DNA of 12,514 bases from positions 1 through 12,514 of the forward strand of contig JACXTQ010000391.1 of the NCBI GenBank assembly GCA_016919605.1, read 5' to 3'. Below, piece by piece: positions 7,738 to 12,514 of the stretch. This stretch comes from Methylovulum sp. Its GTDB lineage: Bacteria; Pseudomonadota; Gammaproteobacteria; Methylococcales; Methylomonadaceae. The notes under the pieces are model-generated. The model saw only the letters and a list, made by a program, of their open reading frames with translations, did no database searches and was not told the DNA's origin. Made by a program: the position numbers and the translations under genes. The first letter of the stretch is position 1; each line of letters begins with the position of its first letter.

Positions 7738-8283
7738 TTAACGGCGACGCTTTTTCTTATTTTTAGCAGGGCGGGCAACAGTTTTAGGTTTTGCTGGGCT
7801 GACTGGAGTGGCCGCGACTGTCGGTGCGATTTTCTTCACTTCAACAGCGACTTCCTCTGGTTCAATCGCAGTTGCTTCCGCTTCCACCGCAGTTTCCACG
7901 TTATCTTCTAAAACGTCTATTACCGCAATCAGGACTTCAGTGCCATCGGTAAACAACGCCTTAATGTCATAGCTTGCGTTAGCGGCAACGCCATCGATAG
8001 CAATTTTCTGATAAAACCCACATCTATCAACACCCTCAATGCTCGGATAAATGCCGGTATCGCCCAATTTTGCCAAAACATCCGGCCTGTGCAGCGCAAC
8101 AGGTATTTCAATAACCGCAGCACCGGACACGACAACAGCTTGAACAGCCTGTGTTTTTCCGGCAATCCAGCCTGATAACGTTAAGGTTTCTAAAACGTCC
8201 GCATTATCGCTAGGGCTATCGAGCCATGCCCCTGCTAATAGCAATCCAATGTTATCGCGTAATTGTTTGACACTGAGTTTCAT
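7738..8283 (-). CDS. Small protein with a glycosyltransferase-associated domain and charged C-terminal tail
   Basis: A 181-residue protein I cannot name. Residues about 30-125 have alternating short beta-like stretches: SGWIAGKTQAVQAVVV (37-52), VIEIPVALHRPDV (57-69), DRCGFYQKIAI (86-96), and a closing strand EVLIAVIDVLED (116-127). This pattern (GW..GK...V.AV...., IPV...RPDV, CGF) is one I recall as an accessory domain inside large bacterial glycosyltransferases and sulfotransferases, probably a beta-sandwich; here it stands alone. The C-terminal tail (about 128-181) is low in complexity, first rich in Glu/Ala/Val, then in Pro/Lys, ending KNKKKRRR. There is no signal peptide. The frame stays open to 8490, but the ATG at 8281-8283 is chosen because AGGAG (8294-8298) lies 10 bases before it and the added residues look non-coding. 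Its role, perhaps as an adapter for the neighbouring enzymes, is inference. Confidence 0.7.
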   Translation of the reverse strand: MKLSVKQLRDNIGLLLAGAWLDSPSDNADVLETLTLSGWIAGKTQAVQAVVVSGAAVIEIPVALHRPDVLAKLGDTGIYPSIEGVDRCGFYQKIAIDGVAANASYDIKALFTDGTEVLIAVIDVLEDNVETAVEAEATAIEPEEVAVEVKKIAPTVAATPVSPAKPKTVARPAKNKKKRRR

Positions 8284-8692
8284 TTCAATATAGCTCCTAT
8301 TTAAAAATCCAATAGCATAGTGCGAGTATGCTTTACTAAAAATATCTGCGTTAAAAATTATAGTTTTTGCACAATCCGATACCCTCGCCTCTGAAGTTAT
8401 CCAGACGGTCAGGTGATCGTTAATCCTGTCAAGGTGTCTTATCAGCGCCCGCCAAGAGCAGGCAGTGACGCACACCCAAAAGCCATACACCAGACAGGCA
8501 GTTAGCGAAGGTTGGGTTCATTTTTATTATCAATAAGATACGATTATCGTAGGTCGGGTTTACCCATACAATATATTGATTATAAAGACAAATACCTTAA
8601 CTTAATGGCAGTGATTTATGCCCTAACAGCACCCTCACCACCGGCGCAGTTACACCACCAGCACTTAACTTCCGCTTACAAACAGCCCAAAC
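8284..8692. other. Gene-free stretch of about 400 bases with short palindromes
   Basis: No convincing gene is seen here. A 62-codon plus-strand frame at 8512-8700 has no ribosome site, no recognisable motif and overlaps the pyruvyl-transferase end. Bases 8523-8584 hold a row of short palindromes (TTATTATCAATAA, TACGATTATCGTA, GGGTTTACCC, CAATATATTG) and a second minus-strand TATAAT at 8579-8584 without a good -35. CGTAGGTCGGGTTTACCC (8549-8566) and GCGAAGGTTGGGTTCA (8505-8520) resemble pieces of the common extragenic repeat GTAGGTTGGGTTGAGCGAAGCG; this is only a likeness. No clear intrinsic terminator for the upstream pyruvyl transferase gene is visible. Confidence 0.5.
8357..8362 (-). promoter_or_regulatory. 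Candidate -10 element (TATAAT) for the 181-residue protein gene
   Basis: A perfect TATAAT on the minus strand, in an A/T-rich stretch, about 74 bases before the chosen ATG at 8283. The bases at the -35 position are not a good match to TTGACA. A TTGACA does occur at 8427-8432, but no -10 lies at the right distance from it. Confidence 0.35.
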
Positions 8693-9805
8693 TTAACTAG
8701 GTAAGTTATGGTTTAAGCTATTTTCGTTCAAGAAACCAACAAAGCGCTTATAAAGGGCTTGATAACTATTTTCAAATTTCTCGAAAGAACAAGACGACAC
8801 CAAGTCTTGAAGCGTGGCTTGGGTGAAATTATCAATATCAACTTGGCTTAAATGAATGATCGGGATGCCCATTAAGGTGCACATTTCCATCGTCCTTGAA
8901 TCATGGACAATAGTCAACGCCGGGATGCCGTTGATTAAAGCGATTAAATTGCCATGAAACCGTGTGCCGATACTAATATCCTGCGTTTTAATATAGGTTG
9001 ACCAAGCAGGCTCATCACAGAAATAGCGGGTGTTTTCTTTGAAAAACTTCACCACTTGCTCGCTATCGGATTGATTAAAATAACCGCTCATAAACGAGGT
9101 GTTAACCGTTTCGCCAGCGTGCAGGGCCAGCTCTTCGATCTCATCTTGGGCGACAAACGTGCTGTTGTTGTGCTCTAGGGCGAACTTTAACAGGACGTTT
9201 TCCAATTTTTGCATTTTTTCAGGATTAAACGCATGACGGAAAACTCGTCTTGAAAAGTTTACCGATAACGTTTCTACCGAACCCAACCGTGACGTATCGA
9301 TTTTTATGGTCGGGGAGCCTTTGGTATACAGCGAAGGGCAACCGATAACCTTGACATTATGGATACCATTGGCGGCCAACACTTCAGCCGTATAATAGCC
9401 ACGGACACCAATAGACACCGAGCGTTCGGCGACTAACTGCATTAAACGCAAGGTTCTAGGGTGGATTGAGCTGGAAATTGAGCGGTCATGGGTTTGGGCG
9501 CCGACACCAATAATGGTGACAGGCAGATCGGTTTGTTCCAAAAAATCCGCCATGAAACCAAAATCAAAATCTTTCCACAAAAAATTTGCCGCCGGGATAA
9601 CTACATGGCTACAACGCTCATTGGCTTCTTGTGGGGTTTGTAACTCATTGCGGTAAACAATGTCGTTATCTGCTAAAAACGAATGCACCCCGTTGCCAAT
9701 CAGCAAATTACCGAAATTTTTGCCGCTTTGTTCAAAGCTCTCGCTAACCGGCAATGCCGCGTTAACTTTAGCAGGAGCGCCCCAAATTAAAATAGATTTT
9801 GTCAT
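8693..9805 (-). CDS. Polysaccharide pyruvyl transferase family protein
   Basis: A 370-residue member of the polysaccharide pyruvyl transferase family (Pfam PF04230; CsaB/WcaK-like), which move pyruvate from phosphoenolpyruvate onto a sugar to form a ketal in exopolysaccharides or cell-wall glycans. Numbered from ATG 9805: GNLLIGNG (32-39) is the N-terminal glycine-rich loop, IIGVGAQT (98-105) ends a Rossmann-like strand, SIGVRGYYTAEVL (131-143) and VIGCPSLY (153-160) form the family core, and ISIGTRFHGNLIALINGIPA (277-296) is the hallmark (S/G-x-R-x-H-G) block near the C terminus. The frame stays open to a GTG at 9892, but those 29 residues look unrelated to the family and no ribosome site is seen, so ATG 9805 is chosen. 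It is cytoplasmic, with no signal peptide. Some members of the fold act differently, so the exact reaction is inferred. Confidence 0.88.
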   Translation of the reverse strand: MTKSILIWGAPAKVNAALPVSESFEQSGKNFGNLLIGNGVHSFLADNDIVYRNELQTPQEANERCSHVVIPAANFLWKDFDFGFMADFLEQTDLPVTIIGVGAQTHDRSISSSIHPRTLRLMQLVAERSVSIGVRGYYTAEVLAANGIHNVKVIGCPSLYTKGSPTIKIDTSRLGSVETLSVNFSRRVFRHAFNPEKMQKLENVLLKFALEHNNSTFVAQDEIEELALHAGETVNTSFMSGYFNQSDSEQVVKFFKENTRYFCDEPAWSTYIKTQDISIGTRFHGNLIALINGIPALTIVHDSRTMEMCTLMGIPIIHLSQVDIDNFTQATLQDLVSSCSFEKFENSYQALYKRFVGFLNENSLNHNLPS

Positions 9806-9934
9806 ATTACGATGCTTTAGTTGGTTTATTAATGGATGAAAGATAAAAACGGGCGATTTCGAACACACTGGACACAGCTTATTCAAAAACACAATAGGTG
9901 CAATTAACCTATTACTTATTAAACAGTTATTTTC

Positions 9935-9960
9935 AAAAAGCCGAGCGACCCGCTCAACTT
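9935..9960 (-). terminator. Intrinsic terminator upstream of the pyruvyl transferase gene
   Basis: On the minus strand AAGTTGAGCG pairs with CGCTCGGCTT across a three-base GGT loop. This gives a ten-base-pair stem including two G-T pairs, and it is followed by a T run (GGCTTTTTG). This is the standard form of a rho-independent terminator. It would end transcripts from the glycosyltransferase side, or from a small transcript starting near 10030, and separates the pyruvyl transferase as its own transcription unit. Confidence 0.65.
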
Positions 9961-10036
9961 GGACAATGATTGCGGCTTCGCCCTACCTACTTTTAAAAAG
10001 AGACTAGGAAAAATAACGAAATGTATAACCATTAGC

Positions 10037-10042
10037 AGTATA
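10037..10042 (-). promoter_or_regulatory. Possible -10 element of a small non-coding transcript
   Basis: TATACT on the minus strand matches the -10 consensus at 5 of 6 bases. The -35 position (CTTAAA, 17 bases away) is weak. A transcript from here would run about 95 bases to the intrinsic terminator at 9935-9960 and has no good reading frame. Confidence 0.2.
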
Positions 10043-10168
10043 GCCTACCTGAATAACTTTTTAAGCGTAGAAATACTTTTACGCACTAGTTCGACCCGTT
10101 TCCGTCCTTGCCTTGCGCGACAACTGGGCGGCCCTCTCTCAGCTAGCGCCAATTAAAGGCTGCAAAAT

Positions 10169-10199
10169 AACGGTTGCGGCGGCTGATAGCCCATCCGTT
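10169..10199 (-). terminator. Hairpin with flanking A and T tracts, possible bidirectional terminator
   Basis: AACGG (10169-10173) pairs with CCGTT (10195-10199), and within it GGCT (10181-10184) pairs with AGCC (10188-10191) around a three-base loop. A/T tracts lie on both sides: AAAAT before it, TTTTAAAATTTTTT after it. On the minus strand the stem is followed by ATTTTGC, so it may help end transcription from the glycosyltransferase gene about 140 bases upstream. The outer stem is short and has an internal loop. Confidence 0.3.
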
Positions 10200-10218
10200 T
10201 TAAAATTTTTTACGTCAA

Positions 10219-10279
10219 AAACGTTGCACCCTGTTAGGGGCGTGCCTACCGGTTTGGCAGGTAGTGGACGACAACGTTT
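10219..10279. repeat. Inverted repeat enclosing smaller hairpins
   Basis: AAACGTTG at 10219-10226 is perfectly inverted as CAACGTTT at 10272-10279. Between them lie CCCT-GTT-AGGG (10229-10239) and CTACC...GGTAG (about 10246-10263). The words AGGGGCGTGC (10236-10245) and CTAC reappear in the next hairpin at 10297 onwards, so the two may be diverged copies of one unit. Nothing here looks like a tRNA. Confidence 0.45.
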
Positions 10280-10292
10280 ATTTAGCAGCGAC

Positions 10293-10324
10293 AGGCAGGG
10301 GCGTGCTACGCCAGGCCCCTGCCT
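10293..10324 (-). terminator. Strong GC-rich hairpin just after the glycosyltransferase stop
   Basis: AGGCAGGGGC (10293-10302) and GCCCCTGCCT (10315-10324) form a perfect ten-base-pair stem; inside, GGCGT and ACGCC offer an alternative pairing. It begins 12 bases after the stop codon of the glycosyltransferase. No T run follows on either strand, so it is not a standard intrinsic terminator; it may be an mRNA 3'-end stabiliser or a REP-like element. Confidence 0.4.
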
Positions 10325-10336
10325 AAGCTCCTGTAT

Positions 10337-12514
10337 TTAAGGGGCGATCACTTCAATGGCCAACAGCTCGGTTTTTAAACTGGAGAACAATACGCCTAAG
10401 CTAGGATGCAATTCCAGTTTCTCCGAGGCCTCAACCAATTCGGGGAAGTAATTATAAAGCGTTTCCAGCCACGCATACATTTGCAATGCCGTCCCCTGAT
10501 CGATCAGGTGCTTTTTCTGCGTAATCAGCCTTTGGTAAAAGGCTATCGTTTCCGGCAACAATTTTTCGCCTTGCTTTAACACATCGCCCATAACGCTGGA
10601 CACATGGCGGCGATGGTAGTTAAGCGGATTGGCCAAGTAAACCACCTTGCCTTGTTCGGCAATACCTATCCAAAACCACCAGTCGCCTGAAAAGCGATAT
10701 TTTTTTAAGGTGGGCAAATCGCTAGGGATAGCGCTTTTCCTAAACAAAACCGCACTGGCATTAGGCACAACGTTTTCTGTCAACAGGCATTTTTTCAACA
10801 ACTCAGGGCCTTCCATACAAAACGATTCATGCCATAACCCGGGTTGGCGGGTGCCATAGTAGTTTTTATACGGATAGCCTTCGCTCTTGCCCTGCTCGTC
10901 CACCATAATGGAGTCGGCATAAGCCATCACCACGCTATCATCGTCAAAGTATGCCGCTAATTTTTCCAGCAAGCTAGGTTCGCAATAATCATCGGCTTCG
11001 GCAATCCAAATCAAATCGCCGCTGGCCGCTTGCATCCCCAATTCCCACTGGTGGAAGACATTGCCGGAATTATACTCGTTACGGATTATTTTATAGGGAA
11101 TCGCCGTGGTGGCCATCATCGCTTCAATCATGCCAATGCTATCATCCGTGGACGCGTCATCCAAAATAATCAGTTCATCAGGCGGCAAGGATTGGTCAAG
11201 GATAGTCCTAAGGCGCAGTTCAAGATAATGGGCATAATTGTAATTGGGCACAATCACGCTCACTTTTAAACGCGGCAATTCGGGGTCTCGTGACAAGGTC
11301 GCCGGAGCTTTGCCACTGAGCAAGGTCAACAATTTGCGCATATAAGGCTCGTAGCCAAATTTGCTTCGGCAAAACTGATGGTTACGCTCGCCTATAGCGT
11401 GGCGTTTGCCATCATCGCTCAGTAAATCAATCACCGCTTCGGCAAATTTTTGCACATCCAGATAAGGCACTAAGGCACCTGACTGCGGGCCGACAATGTC
11501 AACATAACCACCACCGCCATTAAAGGCCACGACTGGCAATTTACCGTCAAAGGCTTCCATCACTACGCTGGGGAATGGGTCTTCGCGCGAAGTCAGCGCA
11601 AACACTTCCGAGGCGATGTAATAATGGGCGGTGTCATCAACTTTGCCGGTCACATGGAAAGCGTTGTCCAAGCCCAAGCGCTTGACATCATTGTAAATAT
11701 AAGTGGCCAGCTGGTCTTGCAGCCTGCCCACCCAGATAAAGGCAATGTTTTGCCCAGGCAAGCTGCTGCGCACTATGGCGGCCATCTGTACAAACAAGTC
11801 GATACCTTTGCGCGTGTCGCCATAACCGCAACTCATGACGATTTTGGTGTCGGCGCTCAGGTTCAGCACCCCTCTAACGCTATCCCGATGCTCATTTTGT
11901 TGGTTGATATACGGGTTAAAAGAAATGCCCTGCGGGGCCAACAAGACTCGGTCACTGGAGACATTATAACGTTCGCAGAAGGCATCTCCCACCACTGATG
12001 AGGCAAAAACCAAATTATCGGCCTTTTGGGCAATCAATTCGCACCGCCCCTCCAAGCCGTATTCGGCAATCAATGCCGGCAATTCATGCACTAAGCTACA
12101 GATCCGATAATGGGCATCCTTCAGCATGCCGACCACTTCACCGGTGACGACCGTGTTACAAATGGCCTTGGTTGTACCCATCGCCGCGTAATGGTTGATA
12201 TAGCCCCGCGCCATGTCTTGCCAGCCTGGCTGCGATCCTAACACGATGACCGTGCCTATTTTTTCATATTCTGCGACCAACTCGCCACCTTCAAGCAGCA
12301 AGATCAACACTTCCAAGCCTAATGTCCGGCGCAAGCAACGCGCCATGTGCATTAAGTTGATTTGCGCTCCGCTAAAATAGGCATCATGGCCAACCACGAC
12401 AATACGTTCTTTTTTCGCCAAGCGATTGTCGGGGAACTGGGGCAGTTGTTTTGACCAATAGGTGTCAAACGATTTATACAGGCCCTTTTGCTTGGCCCGC
12501 TTGGTGGCTTCCAA
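10337..12514 (-). CDS. Two-domain GT4-GT2 glycosyltransferase, 5' end outside the window
   Basis: At least 725 residues; the frame is open to the window edge and the first codon seen (TTG) is probably internal. Numbered from the edge, residues about 37-400 form a GT-B glycosyltransferase of family 4: a glycine-containing N-terminal loop GHDAYFSGAQINL (42-54), MSCGYGDTRKGIDLF (227-241), and the C-terminal donor-binding block SREDPFPSVVMEAF (309-322), where D312-x7-E320 replaces the usual E-x7-E. Residues about 416-640 form a GT-A glycosyltransferase of family 2: VSVIVPNYNYAHYL (418-431), LDDAST (451-456), the metal-binding EADDY (506-510) and GDWWFW (610-615). A helical tail follows. The protein could add two successive sugars to a growing surface glycan. 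It is cytoplasmic, with no membrane segment in the visible part. Hairpins follow the stop at once, and the next gene has its own terminator before it. Confidence 0.93.
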   Translation of the reverse strand: MEATKRAKQKGLYKSFDTYWSKQLPQFPDNRLAKKERIVVVGHDAYFSGAQINLMHMARCLRRTLGLEVLILLLEGGELVAEYEKIGTVIVLGSQPGWQDMARGYINHYAAMGTTKAICNTVVTGEVVGMLKDAHYRICSLVHELPALIAEYGLEGRCELIAQKADNLVFASSVVGDAFCERYNVSSDRVLLAPQGISFNPYINQQNEHRDSVRGVLNLSADTKIVMSCGYGDTRKGIDLFVQMAAIVRSSLPGQNIAFIWVGRLQDQLATYIYNDVKRLGLDNAFHVTGKVDDTAHYYIASEVFALTSREDPFPSVVMEAFDGKLPVVAFNGGGGYVDIVGPQSGALVPYLDVQKFAEAVIDLLSDDGKRHAIGERNHQFCRSKFGYEPYMRKLLTLLSGKAPATLSRDPELPRLKVSVIVPNYNYAHYLELRLRTILDQSLPPDELIILDDASTDDSIGMIEAMMATTAIPYKIIRNEYNSGNVFHQWELGMQAASGDLIWIAEADDYCEPSLLEKLAAYFDDDSVVMAYADSIMVDEQGKSEGYPYKNYYGTRQPGLWHESFCMEGPELLKKCLLTENVVPNASAVLFRKSAIPSDLPTLKKYRFSGDWWFWIGIAEQGKVVYLANPLNYHRRHVSSVMGDVLKQGEKLLPETIAFYQRLITQKKHLIDQGTALQMYAWLETLYNYFPELVEASEKLELHPSLGVLFSSLKTELLAIEVIAP

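Larger units (their letters stand above)
9806..10336. other. Gene-free, hairpin-rich stretch of about 530 bases
   Basis: No protein gene is supported here: the plus-strand frames at 9959-10156 and 10113-10340 have no ribosome site or motif. The region holds four clear inverted repeats on the minus-strand transcript path after the glycosyltransferase (10293-10324, 10219-10279, 10169-10199 and the terminator at 9935-9960), and a possible -10 (TATACT) at 10037-10042. The last 130 bases before the pyruvyl transferase are A/T-rich, with TTGAAA and TTTAAT boxes but not at a standard spacing. Confidence 0.55.

Noticed and set aside
8284..8490. Upstream extension of the 181-residue protein (69 extra residues)
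   Set aside because: The extension has no motif, crosses the TATAAT promoter candidate, and the inner ATG has a good AGGAG at 10 bases.
9806..9892. 29-residue N-terminal extension of the pyruvyl transferase from a GTG
   Set aside because: It lies before the point where the family's N-terminal sequence normally begins and has no ribosome site. The CPVC pair in it made me look twice, but two cysteines alone are not evidence.
9959..10340. Plus-strand small proteins in the hairpin-rich gap
   Set aside because: No ribosome sites, no motifs, and composition shaped by inverted repeats and a terminator.
1..12514. CRISPR array, tRNA, rRNA or prophage attachment site
   Set aside because: No regularly spaced repeats, no cloverleaf with a plausible anticodon arm, and no integrase or phage genes were seen.

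Overview
The window looks like a chromosomal stretch from a gammaproteobacterium. The style of the genes (trpE-trpG beside surface-glycan genes, GT4-GT2 fusions, sulfotransferases with degenerate 'WYL..YPD..PL.HYL' repeats) reminds me of methanotrophs of the Methylococcales, but this is an impression from protein sequence and not a proven assignment. Every host gene lies on the minus strand; only the insertion-sequence transposase at the left edge is on the plus strand. No rRNA, tRNA or CRISPR array was seen.

Left part (1-1500): the right-hand portion of an IS30-family element, whose transposase carries a one-base frameshift near base 120. The element has inserted into a P-loop ATPase gene and cut off its 3' part. 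The junction is at about 826/827, and the ATPase frame now runs about 29 codons into IS DNA before stopping.

Middle-left (1486-4430): a small SAM-dependent protein-methyltransferase-like gene of the METTL21 (Methyltransf_16) type, then trpG and trpE. The stop of trpE and the start of trpG overlap as ATGA, so the two anthranilate synthase subunits are probably translationally coupled. A perfect TATAAT lies about 60 bases before trpE. trpD and trpC do not follow, so the rest of the tryptophan pathway must be elsewhere.

Right part (4466-12514): five minus-strand genes with a surface-glycan theme. In order of transcription they are a large GT4-GT2 two-domain glycosyltransferase (5' end outside the window), a polysaccharide pyruvyl transferase, a 181-residue protein with a stand-alone domain of a kind I associate with glycosyltransferase/sulfotransferase proteins plus a charged tail, a GSCFA (SGNH-hydrolase-like) protein, and a large sulfotransferase-like protein with N-terminal repeats and a C-terminal coiled coil. 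The genes are separated by 140 to 530 bases, and an intrinsic terminator lies between the glycosyltransferase and the pyruvyl transferase. They therefore look like separate transcription units and not one tight operon. Together they could build an extracellular polysaccharide or glycan and decorate it with pyruvate ketals, sulfate and possibly acyl groups (inference).

The two longest gene-free stretches are 9806-10336, which is rich in hairpins and may hold a small RNA, and 8284-8692, which holds a promoter candidate, a row of short palindromes and fragments resembling extragenic repeats.
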